From: Paragordius varius
Lineage: Eukaryota > Nematomorpha
Direction: 5' to 3'
Length of the DNA stretch: 64,000 bases
NCBI GenBank assembly: GCA_964247055.1
Contig: OZ176051.1
Coordinates: 6,572,001-6,636,000, forward strand
The number at the start of each line of letters is the position of its first letter. Within the stretch, counting starts at the first letter, position 1. The notes under the pieces were generated by a model. That model had not been told where the DNA came from. It saw only the letters and a program-made list of their open reading frames with translations, and ran no database searches. Below are positions 36,630-47,028 of the stretch, in pieces. Position numbers and translations under genes: made by a program.

Positions 36630-36932
36630 TATACTATTTACTGTTCATATTCACCCTTGAACAATTCAAATTCCCTTATGTTTTTTTTAAGATTAAAAAT
36701 TGCCTATATTTTTTTATCTTTTAAAATAAAATTTCTTTTTATATTAATATAATTCTGAAAAAATAATTATCTATGCCATAAGAATATATTTCTTATTAAT
36801 GATGAGCTATATTATCCCGAAACATAAATTTTAGAATAAATTAGAATTGTTCCAAGATGAATTTGATTTATTCGAGGGTAAACTTGATGAATTTTAATTG
36901 TTCAAGGGTGAATTTGAATCGTAAATAGTATA
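36630..36932. mobile_element. MITE of family C, 303 bp, TTGAAC repeats in its ends
   Basis: The ends are inverted: TATACTATTTACTGTTCATA at the left and, on the other strand, TATACTATTTACGATTCAAA at the right, each followed by TTCACCCTTGAACAATT. Inside the right end are two or three loose repeats of a 21-25 base unit (AATTGTTCAAGGGTGAATTTG). No coding sequence. The ends begin with TA, consistent with a TA target, but a longer duplication is not visible. Confidence 0.75.
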
Positions 36933-37006
36933 TTATAAAATGGGATATTTTTCTTTACGGAACCAGGTTGGTCCAACAATTTTTTGGAATATATTTTGAG
37001 TATGCA

Positions 37007-37047
<41 letters not shown>

Positions 37048-37369
37048 CCATTATCGGACCTGCTTTCAGTAGTGTTATTAGGGGAGGTTGATATTTCTTT
37101 ATAAACACACTACAACATGAACTTGCACCACAATAATACTATAAATTAATGATGAATATATTAAATAATTTTATAATAAATCAATGGATTAATAAAATTT
37201 AATTTCTAAATATGTTTTCTATAATAACGTTACAGTTTGTCGTTAATACCTTGCTACAATCAGACAAGAAAGCATTCGAATCAATTTTTATTTGGTAAAA
37301 TAAGGCTAAGCATTAACAAAGCTTACATTTTGTCACACATATCAAATTATCTTGAAACTTATTTAAAAA
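36933..37369. other. Intergenic, AT repeat only
   Basis: Contains the second (AT)n run (37010-37043) and otherwise unremarkable AT-rich sequence without gene signals. Confidence 0.3.
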
Positions 37370-39240
37370 ATTAACAGCATATAAAGCTACATAATTTGAT
37401 TTTTTTCAAGCTCATAGTAATTTTTAAGTTAGAAAATTATATAAAATCTAGTTTAATTTAATTAGCTGCAATTCTTTTAACATTTTATGATGTTTTTTGG
37501 TTTTATATTCCAGGGCAAACTGAATTTAAATATCTTAACATTAAAATATTAGGCTGAAATATGCTTTCTATAACCTTATAGGCGCATAATTTTAAAAAAA
37601 TTGTAAAAAATTCTATACCTCAAAATTTTTCGCCGCCATTTTCTATTTTTAAATCGCTTACAATAGGCAAATAAATATTAATTATGGTTAGAATATAAAA
37701 CTTTAGTTAGCTTTCAGGTTGCAGTTTAACAGGAAAACTTGATAATAATTTCAAAATCAGCTGTTTAGTTCAATCGTGTAGCTGTCCCAATTTTAGCCTC
37801 TAAAAGTCACAAAACTGTTAAAAAAAATTATTTAATCCTAGAGAACAATGTGTGGTAATTACATTTTAACTAAAATAACTTTCAAAACAATACATTTACA
37901 GAATTAACCTCTGAAACTCCCCCAACATGTCATCTTAAACAAAAAAGTGAAAAGGTTATAAATAGGTAATGAGGATTTGTAATTAAAATAAAAATCTGTT
38001 GTTTCTGCATTCGTTAAACACTTGGCAACACATTCACTTTCGTCCTCAGATTCAAATAGGGGTCTTTGGGAGCCCCAGGCCTGTTTAATAAAAATTCGCA
38101 TTTAAATATCATTGATACACCGAAATAATGAAAAATCATTTTTAACTTGATATTGCTTTTATGAATCCTCAAGGTGCTAAAAACATGACATGTGTGTTTT
38201 TAAATATTGTTACAACAATGTTAGATTTGGTGATTTAAATAAAAATAGCTTTATTAGCGTTACACACAATATTTTGCAAAAATATTTAGTAAAAAAGGCA
38301 TCAAAACAGTTTGATATGGAACTTTTTTTAAAACTAAATTTTATTTAGATATTTTAGCTTATTTAAATAGTATTTATTAGGATAGAAGTATTTAAATTGG
38401 AGTCGCTTCTTGCGGTAGTTTTTGGTTATTAACTAAATATATTCTGGAGTTATTAGATAACCTATTTTGAATCGAAGTGTTAACCCATTTTAATATGATT
38501 TTTTTGTGTTTTTCCTCTTACACGATGACTACCAAAAAAATAACCAGATTAAATATATATATATGTATATTTATAAAAAATGTATCAGATTATGACGGTG
38601 CTTTTGATTTTAGCCCTTACGATTGATATAGCAAAGTTTACACTTACATGGCAAGTGCTTCATTTGAAATGGCGAAATTTGCGCACATTTATTTATATAA
38701 AATGTTTTGGTGAAAGAGGCTTCATGATATCACTAAAATATATCAAAAACTCATGTAAAAAGCAAAACAATGTTCTAAATATATTTAATTTTTAGGAGTG
38801 GCAGATGTGGCCTTCCAGAATCCTAAATTTTTTACCTTTTCTAAAATGAGTATTGTTTTAAAATAAAAGATGACAGATTGCAGGATATAAATTTCAATGA
38901 AAATGCTAATTGATTTTAACTAAAAATACTATTTTAAGTATTAAAAAACGGTTTACAAAAGCTTTAAGGTTTTATAAAAATACCTTTTCTATATTTAGAT
39001 AATGCTGAACATTTTAAACCTCAGAAATTTGATTGATATATTCGTAGAATTACTAAATAAATTGTTTTTTACAAAAATTCACCAATATTAGAAAGCAAAT
39101 GAACCATTTAATTAAAGTTCTGAAATGATAGAAACGTTCAGCATTATCGAATTACATAGAAAAAGTGTTTTTATAATATCTAAAGGCGCTTTAATACCGT
39201 TTCCATCATCCCTCAAATAGTATAAAGTCCGCTTCAATAA
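37370..39240 (+). repeat. Long copy of dispersed family A, split by a TTAA element
   Basis: The segment runs from about 37370 to 38018, is interrupted by the TTAA-flanked element (38019-38479), and resumes to about 39240. Landmarks are GAATTTTTCGCCGCCATTTT-like sequence (37625), TAGCTGTCCCAATTTTAGCC with TCACAAAACTGTT (37780), AAAAAGTGAAAAGG (37940), TGTGCTTTTGATTT-like sequence (38600), AAATTTGCGCACAT (38670) and AATACCGTTTCCATCATCC (39195). The same order is seen inverted at 42360-43160 and in part at 53250-53928. Frames inside are not shared between copies. Confidence 0.65.
38019..38479 (+). mobile_element. TTAA-flanked MITE of family B, 461 bp
   Basis: It starts with CACTTGGCAACACATTC after TTAA (38014-38017) and ends with GAATCGAAGTG before TTAA (38480-38483). 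The left end includes an AGGGGTCTTTGGGAGCCCC hairpin; the right-end hairpin is decayed. The interior matches the complete family B copies at 44103 and 46206 (GACATGTGTG, GATATGGAAC, ATTAGGATAGAAG). TTAA duplication is the hallmark of piggyBac-type integration. No transposase is present. Confidence 0.8.
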
Positions 39241-39519
39241 AATTTTGCTAAAAATTTAATTTAATGCATTTATTTTTTGTTAGGTCCATATGATCAAAGA
39301 TAATACAGCATTAAATAAACTATATTAAACTAAATTATTGTAAACTCTTCTTTTTGGTCTTAATTTAGCAATCATCCTTAATTCCGCATTCGCTTTCTGT
39401 ATAATTTTTCTCTTTCGCAGTAGTTTTTATTATACATCACATTAAATCCTCTTTTAATTGTGTTCTTCGCCAATCTAATGAATCATTCGAAAATTTCAAA
39501 TATTCTCAATTAATAAAAT
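39241..39519. other. Intergenic, nothing recognised
   Basis: AT-rich spacer between the family A copy and the decayed RTE element. Confidence 0.3.
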
Positions 39520-42190
39520 TATAGGGCTACTCACTGGATTTCAGACTTTTCCAGTTAGCTATAAAAAACACACCATCCCAATCTTGGGATCATTAGAAAA
39601 AAAAACAATTGTTTCACTATCCACAACAACTATATATTAGTCCGTGAATTCCAATTTTAGAAGTTACCGTAGAGGCATAATAATTCATAAATTTTTTGCT
39701 TCATTAGACTACCCAAATTTTATTAACGCCAGATTCTTAAAATTACATTACGATACCATCAAAACTTAATTTAATTCTTGCATACGCTCTAACCAGTAAT
39801 TCCTCCGAAGACGAAATTGATGAGTTGCACTCTCAGCTCCATAAGACATTTTAAATTTGCAGCAAAAACGAAATGACTATCATCTCTGGTGATTTCGACG
39901 AACCTTTGGCTGTGAGATTGAACGTCTCCGGTGGCTTTGGCCATGGTAAAAGAAATCGTCGTGGTGATAAATTAATAGAATTTTGTGTGGATCACAAACT
40001 CGCTCCAATACATTCTTTGATGATATTCTCAGAAGGAGATATACTTGGGTTTCCTCAAGAAACACACGTTCCAAATTGACTTCATCTTTATTCAACAAAA
40101 ATGGATAAAATGCATCATAGGAGCTAAAACTTTCCCAGGAATCGTAATAGTCTTCGATCATGAACTTTTGGCAATTAAACTTAAGTTTAAATTAAAGGCT
40201 AAATTATCCCAAAGGTAATAAGAGCTTCCACTTTTCTGTGACTAATGAATTTAAATCCCAATCGAATACCATTCTTCATATCCACAATAATCTGAACTTC
40301 AACGACCACTGGCTTCGGACCATAACTGTAATCAACGAACTGATTCCCAAACTTCCACTTCAACGAAAACATCCCATTGCGAGGCTCTCCTACGATTCTA
40401 TTATTTTAGCCAACAAACCCAGATTGGCCAAAATCAACAACAATATTACTGAATACCGTATTCCGAATTCGCTTTCAAAAGGCAATCCAGAAAAGTCAAT
40501 CAATACTCACTATCTTGCAATTTGTGAAGACTTAGAACTCGCTAATACAAAGGGGAGAAAATATACCAAAAATTACATTTGTGAGTCCCTCATAACTCCC
40601 TCAATCTGGGGAGCATCAGCAACCCCGACAACGCAAAAAAAGATGATAAGATTAAACGTTAAGAAGTCGGAGCTGTTCTCGATTGTGATGACCAGCCTAT
40701 TCTACATTCGTATTTGCTTTCTCTGAATTCTTCTGAACTCACCCAATTTTAGTGGATCGATTCTATTCGCTAAAAACATTTTTTTCTCTTATAAACTAGC
40801 TTACAATACCTCCCAAACTCTCAATCTATTCAACAAATCTTTTGCAAAATGTTTTTCAATCCCACTATTGGCCTGACGAATGGGTGTAATCGTATCTCCT
40901 ACCATTCTTCACAAAAACAACCCTCATCTCTGTCAGAACTGCCGAATGATCGCTATCACCAACAAACTATCCAAACTCCTCCTCAAAATTCTCAGAAATT
41001 CATTTACTGATTATAAAGTTTCTGATTTTAAAATTGGTTTAGCAGATCAAAGCGCAACACTACCAACATATAGTCAATATTAATAATATAATTAAGAGGT
41101 ATAATGAATTCGGTGCAAGTTTGTACTGCTGTTTTTGGACTTAAGTCATTTGATACAGCCAACCACCACTGTTTCTGGAAGATTTTACATTTTCCGGAGT
41201 TTCCCCCACATAATACTTTTGCTGCAATCGTTGTATTTTAAGTAAACAGCTGCTATCTAAATACAATACGGTCCCACCGACTGTTCCCTATCCTCAGAGG
41301 CGTGAGAGAAGGATGTGTCCTTTCTCCCATCCTATTTTACACATAAACCTTAAAACACATTAGTAATTTTCCTCAACATATCAAAGCGCGCCTCGGTGGT
41401 CTTACTGTATGCGATCTTCGATACGCTAATGATACGGTTTTTTTGACTGAATCTCAGGCCATGATTTATCTCTTAAATAGATTTACCGTCGATGTAAGTT
41501 TGATGGGTTTGAACCTTTACTCTAAATCTAAACTAATGATCCTCAACGACGCTCAGATTGCAATACTTAGTAATGCCTCCTCTTTTAACTTAACCGGTAC
41601 TGCAAGTATTTAGGATTAATAATTGCATGTAACGGCAGTTTGGATCCCGAAATACGAGCACGGCTTGCATTAGGGCGTGCTACCATGGGAAAGCTGTTCA
41701 GAATTTAGAACTCTTCGGTCATAAGAGTTTTAATAAAAAAGCCATCCTATAAGCGATGGTTTACCCCGTCGCTATTTACGGGTCTAAATCATGGGTATGT
41801 AAATCCACCGACAAAGCTAACATCAACTCATTTCACATGTGGTGCTTCAGGAAAATTTTGAGTATTTCCTGGAAAACCCACATTTCCAATTCATAAATAC
41901 TAACTTCCTCAAACCAGAATTTCTACTTTACGATCTGGTATCTACAGGCACCTAAAATATCTAGGCCACATTCTTCGATCCGATTCGCTGGAAATAACAT
42001 TATCCTTGGGTTGGTCGATGGGACTCGCAAAAGAGGCCTCCCAGAATAGCGGTATCTTTGTATCATTAAATCAGATGTGAACCTTAACTACCGAATAAAT
42101 TCAGTCTCAAGATCGTCTGGAATAGAATAAGCTTATTTATGGGAGAGTCAAGAGTCGCTACGCGACTTGCTTCTATACAACAGCAATATC
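39520..42190 (+). pseudogene. Heavily decayed RTE/BovB-like LINE
   Basis: Fragments in changing frames follow the order of an RTE element. The endonuclease appears as FQTFPVSYKKHTI, LAYALTSNSSEDEIDELHSQ, ISGDFDEP and RRGDKLIEFCVDHKL. Reverse transcriptase gives CRMIAITNKLSKLLLKILRN, REGCVLSPILFYT and a YAND in place of catalytic YADD. The C terminus gives YLGLIIACNGSLDPEIRARL, MVYPVAIYGSKSW, HLKYLGHILRSDSLEI and the DRLEWN-like end at about 42115. More than ten stops and frame changes are present. It is related to, but far older than, the LINE at 14306-17375. Confidence 0.85.
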
Positions 42191-42359
42191 AGAATTTAGC
42201 ATATATTTATAATTATCGCGTTTCAGTATTTCGTTTATTTTTACACTTCATTATCTTTTCAGTTTGTTGTCCTAGTTTACATCTTGTGATTTTATATCCT
42301 AGAGATATTTATAAATATACAGTTTTTAATGTTATTTTAGGTTAAATGTAATTATCAAA

Positions 42360-43160
42360 CATTGTTCTTAATTAGATTAAAAAGCTCATAATTTTAACAG
42401 TTTTGTGACTTCTAAAGTCTAAAATTAGGACTAACACGATTGAAACAAACAGCTTATTTTAATTCAAAGTATATCAAGTTTTTGCTGGTAAAACGTAGCC
42501 TAAAAGCTTATTAAAGTTGATTGTTTATATTTTCTAACCATAATATACATTTATTTCCATGTTGTATAAGCCATTTAAAAAAATATCGAAAAAATGGCGG
42601 CAAAAAAGTTGATGAGAATTTTTATAACAATATTACATGTTTTAAAAAACTTTTTTTATATAATGCACCAAAAAAACTAAAGAATGCATATTACTTGTCT
42701 TAATACCTTAATTCCTTTTTAAGATATTTAAATTTTAAATCGCTCTGGGATAAAAACAACTCCAAAATGTAATGGATAAGAATAGTGAAGAGCGAAAAAT
42801 TTGGGATTTTCGGACCCCACATCTAAAAATTAAATTTTGTAAAAATCTCTGTTGCTTTACAATAAATATTATGATATATTTTAGTGATATTTTTGGAAAA
42901 GGGCACAAAGAAAAATTCATTACGGCGCAAATTTAGCCATTTTCTCATAAGGACACTTACCAGAAAATTAATAACATTCTTAAATCACTAGTAACGGTCG
43001 AAATCAAAAGCACCATGACGATCATGTTTAATATTTATTTCATCAGGATATTTTTTTATACCCTTGATTTCATACGCAGTGTTATTAATTTTATCGATAA
43101 CAATGCTCATTTTGAACATTCTCCTAAAATATACCAAAAATATTTGATGGCGCATATTAT
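42360..43160 (-). repeat. Dispersed family A copy, inverted
   Basis: Read on the minus strand, this segment follows the plus copies at 37370-39240 and 53250-53928. TTAACAGTTTTGTGACTTCT (42388, as written on plus) pairs with the AGTCACAAAACTGTT block. AAAAAATGGCGGCAAAAAAG (42590) corresponds to the CGCCGCCATTTT block. GGCGCAAATTTAGCCATTTT (42930) and TCAAAAGCACCATGACG (43005) correspond to the GCGCACAT and TGTGCTTTTGATTT blocks. Non-coding. Confidence 0.65.
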
Positions 43161-43341
43161 GCTAAATAATTTTTTTTGCAAAAAGTAAACGGAAACTCTT
43201 TATCCCAATTTTTTTTTGGCATTATATACAGTATTCAAAAAAAGCTATATTTTTATATAATTTTAACTTTTATATTTTAATTAGAAAAATATAGAAGTCA
43301 CTTTTTTTTAAATGGACTTAAATTGTATCCGGACTTGTGAA

Positions 43342-43460
43342 GCTTTAACACTCGCCTGCCCAGGGCTGACAGTGGAGATGAAATTGCGTAGTTTCGGGAT
43401 TCGAACTCTGGCAATCAGGGTAAGAGTCCGGCGCCCTATCTACTATACCATTACACCTCC
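43342..43460 (-). repeat. tRNA-derived SINE
   Basis: Read from 43460 leftwards, the 5' head is GGAGGTGTAATGGTATAGTA. It has an internal RNA polymerase III A box (TGGTATAGTAG, 43450-43440) and B box (AGTTCGAATCC, about 43407-43397), both exact to consensus. A functional tRNA would need a 3' strand pairing with GGAGGTG, but the sequence after the B box runs into ACGCAATTTCATCTCC and a GCCCTGGGCAGGCGAG body. It is therefore a SINE head, not a tRNA gene. A second, split copy lies at 7541-9070. Confidence 0.82.
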
Positions 43461-44098
43461 TTTTATATTTATTAAAAAACCCAAAAATGTTGCCTAGCTT
43501 AAATGGGCTTTTTCTCAAAAGGATAAATAAAATTTCAGGTATTGTTTATTTATAGGGATCAGTGGCTACTAAAATTTTTAATTATTGTTTCAATTGCCAA
43601 AACACCACTAAATGTTTCATAATGTTTCACACCTAAATACAACGCATTCTTTTTCCTTCGATACAAATTGGCGTTATACCCCAGGCCTGTTTAAAATTAA
43701 TTATTTCAAATACTTGATAAATTGAATTCAAGCCAAAAATTTGCACCTATATATATTAACGAAATACAAAAAAATATTTAAGAATACATGATAACCAAAA
43801 ATTTAGTCAATATGACATGTGGGAATTAGTTTGATACGGATTTTTTTCAAAACTAAATTTTATTTACATTTGGTTATATCATTAACACTTCGATTCGAAT
43901 TGGGGTATCTAAATACCCCAGACTAAGTAAGGATTTTTAAAAAACTACTGAAGGAAACGGTTTAATTAAAAATTAAGCCTCTATCCTAATAAAAATTATA
44001 TAAATATGCCAAAATATGTAAATGTTTTGAAAAAAAGTTCCATGTCAAACTACTTCGACGCCATTTTTATTTTACAAAATTTTTGCAAATATCGTCAT
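43461..44098. repeat. Partial family B MITE copies
   Basis: A plus-oriented piece starts at about 43640 (ATTCTTTTTCCTTCGATACA, then CCCCAGGCCTG) and stops at 43884. There a minus-oriented piece begins, directly after TTAA, with CACTTCGATTCGAATTGGGG and the hairpin GGGGTATCTAAATACCCC. That piece is itself cut at 44098 by the complete element beginning at 44103. Both are incomplete. Confidence 0.7.
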
Positions 44099-44102
44099 TT
44101 AA

Positions 44103-45156
44103 CACTTGGATACAAAACATTCATTTTAGTCCTTCGATTCAAATTGGGGTAGTTGGATACCCCAGGCTGTTTCAAATTAAATACTTTAAAATATAAGAAG
44201 TGAATCGCAACTATGGCGAAATTCTGCACTTTTACAATATTAATAAACCGAAATACATAAAAAGTTTGATTCATAATACTTGATTTTACTTATTTTAAGC
44301 TCTAAAGGTAAAAATTTAGTCAACGTGACATGTGTGCATTGGCTAAATCAAAAAATAATGCATAATAAACCAATTTTTCTATTTTTATTTATGTTAGATG
44401 TGATTTAAATAAAAAACTAGCTTTAATTTTACCTATAAATTAACACTTCGATTCAAATTGGGGTACCTAAATACCCCAGACTAAATTAAATTAATATTTT
44501 AAAAGAATTACTGAAGGAAACGGCCCTAATTTAAATATATGCTTCTATCCTTCGACGCCATTTTTATTTTACAAAATTTTTGCAATATATCGTCTTTATT
44601 TAATTTTAAGGGTATAACTAAAGCTAATTTTTTATATAAGTTACATCTAACATTGATAGAAAAAGCGGTTTATTTTGAATTATTTTTTAATTTTACAATT
44701 TGGCACAAGTCACGTTGACGAAATTTTTACCTTTCGCTTTCTTAAAATAAATAATATCAAATATTTTAAATTTTTTTATATATTTCGGTTTATTAATGTT
44801 ATATAAGTGCAAAATTTTGCCATGGTTTCGAATACTTCCATACTTTTTAAAATATTTGATAAACAGGCCTGGGGTATCCAACTACCCCAATTTGAATCAA
44901 AGGAATAAAATGAGTGTTTTGTATCCAAGTGTTAAAATGAACACGATATTTTGCAAAAATATTGAAAAATAAAAATGGCGCCGAAGTAATAAGAACTCAA
45001 AACGAAATTTTATTTTGGTATTTTAGCTTATTTATGTAATTTATATTAGAATAGAAGCATGAATTTAAATTGGTACCGTTTCCTTCAATGGTTTTTTAAA
45101 AATTATAACTTGTATTTAGTCTGGGGTATTTAGATACCCCATTTTAAATCGAAGTG
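44103..45156 (+). mobile_element. Complete family B MITE carrying a nested copy
   Basis: The outer element starts CACTTGGATACAAAACATTC after TTAA (44099-44102) and ends ATCGAAGTG before TTAA (45157-45160). Its ends hold inner hairpins GGGGTAGTTGGATACCCC (left) and GGGGTATTTAGATACCCC (right). It is interrupted at 44440 by another family B copy. Removing that copy plus one TTAA restores the interior (ATTTTACC...TTAAAATGAACACGATATTTT) expected from other copies. The uninterrupted length is 562 bp. Confidence 0.88.
44444..44931 (-). mobile_element. Family B MITE nested in another, TTAA duplication
   Basis: Begins CACTTCGATTCAAATTGGGG after TTAA (44440-44443) and ends GTATCCAAGTG before TTAA (44932-44935), 488 bp, inverted relative to its host copy. 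Inner hairpins GGGGTACCTAAATACCCC and GGGGTATCCAACTACCCC are present at its two ends. It is the younger of the two. Confidence 0.88.
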
Positions 45157-45160
45157 TTAA

Positions 45161-45825
45161 TTAAAAATTTATCTAAAAATATTGAGTTGTGAGGCTTGAT
45201 GACAAGTGTATATAAAATTCCAGATATTATCTTCTGTATAATTCGATGTTGACAATTTCTATCAGCTCAAATTTTAATTAATTCGTTTTTATATTATGTT
45301 TATTGACTATTAGTTTTTACATTATTTATAAATCAAATCAACCTAACGTTTAGCATGATTATATTAGAGAGAAAGAGTGTTTTCATAATAAAGTGTATCA
45401 TACCGTTTCGATAATGCCTCTAAATAGATGATTTGCGATTCGTATTTCCGCATTACGTTTGCCTAGAGAACTCATTTTAGAGCGATAAAATACGATACCT
45501 TAGGAAAAATAAAAACATTTTATTTATAGAAAATTATCATATACTTAGTGTATTTATTCTAAAATTTTATTTTACAAAATGTGCGCAAATATTGATATTT
45601 TATGACATAGACTTACTACACTTAAGACCAAAGCCAAAAACATCATAATAATCCTGGTATTTCCTATCAAAATACAGAAATTAGGAATTATATTTATATT
45701 TTGATTTTGGAAGCTAGGTAATGAAAAACACTCCCCTTTTCAACAAGCTAATTTTAAGCTATACACTCCTCACTATACTAATTGATGATTCTAGTTTAAT
45801 TACCAAAACTTTGGGGCCAATATAA
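45161..45825. repeat. Fragment of dispersed family A
   Basis: Contains the family A landmarks TTTAGCATGATTATATTAGA then GTGTTTTCATAATAAAG and ATACCGTTTCGATAATGCCT (45350-45425), and AAAATGTGCGCAAATATTG (45575). No gene is seen. Confidence 0.5.
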
Positions 45826-46968
45826 CACTTCGATTCAAATTGGGGTATAAATACCCCATAAATTTTATCTAAAATTTTTAAAAAACAACTGAAGGAAACG
45901 GTCCCAATTTAAATTTATGCTTCTATCCTAGTATAAATTATATAAATATGCCAAAATATCTAAATAAAATTTAGTTTTGAAAAAAAGTCCCATGTCAAAC
46001 TACTTCGACGCCATTTTTATTTAACAAATTTTTTGCAAAATATTGTCGTCATTTAATTTTAAGGGTAAAATTAAGGCTAATTTTTTAATAAAATTACATA
46101 TAACATTAATTAAAATAAAAAAACCGTTTATTTTATATTATTTTTCAATTTTACCATTGCACACATGTCACGTTGACTAAATTTTTACCTTTCAGATTTA
46201 CTTAACACTTGGATACAACACATTCATTTTAGTCCTTCGATTCAAATTGGGGTAGTTGGATACCCCAGGCCTGTTTAAAATTAAATTCTTTAAAAAATAA
46301 GGAAGGAATCGAAGCCATGGCAAAAATTTGCACTTATATAACATTAATAAACCAAAATATATAAAAGATTTTATTCAAAAATACTTGAAATTTATTTTAA
46401 GCTAAAACAGAATGGTAAAAATTTCGTCAACGTGACATGTGTGAAATGGTGAAATTAAAAAATAATATAAAATAACCTGCTTTTTCTATATCTATCAATG
46501 TTAGATGTAATTTAAAAAAAAATAAGCTTTAATTTTACCCTTAAAATTAAATGAAGACGATATTTTGCAAAAATGTTGCAAAATAAAAATGGTGTCGAAG
46601 CAGTTTGACATGGAACTTTTTTTTCAAAACAAAATTTAATTTAGATATTTTGGCATATTTATATAATTTATATTAGGATAGAAGCATAAATTTAAATTGG
46701 GACCGTTTCTCTCAGTAGTTTTTCAAAAATCATAACTTTAATTTTGTCTGGGCTATTTAGATACCCCAATTTGAATCGAAGTTTTAAAATAAGTAATATC
46801 AAGTATTTTTGAATAAAGTTTTTTATATATTTCGGTTTATTAATGTTATGTAAGTGCAATATTTTGCCATGTCGATTCCTTCCATATTTTTCAAAGAATT
46901 TAATTTTAAACAAGCCTGGGGTTTTTAACAACCCCAATTTGAATCGAAGGATGTATTGCATCCAAGTG
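45826..46968 (-). mobile_element. Family B MITE, inverted, carrying a nested copy
   Basis: It begins CACTTCGATTCAAATTGGGG at the left and ends GCATCCAAGTG at 46968. The outer TTAA signs are worn (ATAA at the left, AATT at the right), so this is an older insertion. It is split at 46202 by a complete plus-oriented copy. Removing that copy restores GATTTACTTAAAATAAGTAA, as in the sister element near 44740. It ends only 60 bp before the SMARCAL1 start codon. Confidence 0.85.
46206..46783 (+). mobile_element. Complete family B MITE nested, 578 bp
   Basis: Starts CACTTGGATACAACACATTC after TTAA (46202-46205) and ends GAATCGAAGTT before TTAA (46784-46787). The inner hairpin GGGGTAGTTGGATACCCC is at the left end and a one-mismatch GGGCTATTTAGATACCCC at the right. 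It shares the full interior with the copy at 44103, giving a good reference for the family. Confidence 0.88.
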
Positions 46969-47028
46969 AATTTTTACCAAAAAAAGTGAAAAATCTTTAC
47001 AATCATATGAAATTTAAATTTGAAATTT

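Noticed and set aside
36902-37108. A 68-codon minus-strand frame
   Set aside because: Its core is the translated (AT)n microsatellite; no protein likeness.
38580-38795. A 71-codon plus-strand frame with a hydrophobic start
   Set aside because: It lies in dispersed family A and is not kept in the other copies of that repeat.
43397-43460. A functional tRNA gene
   Set aside because: A and B boxes are good, but the acceptor stem has no 3' partner and the sequence runs into a SINE body.
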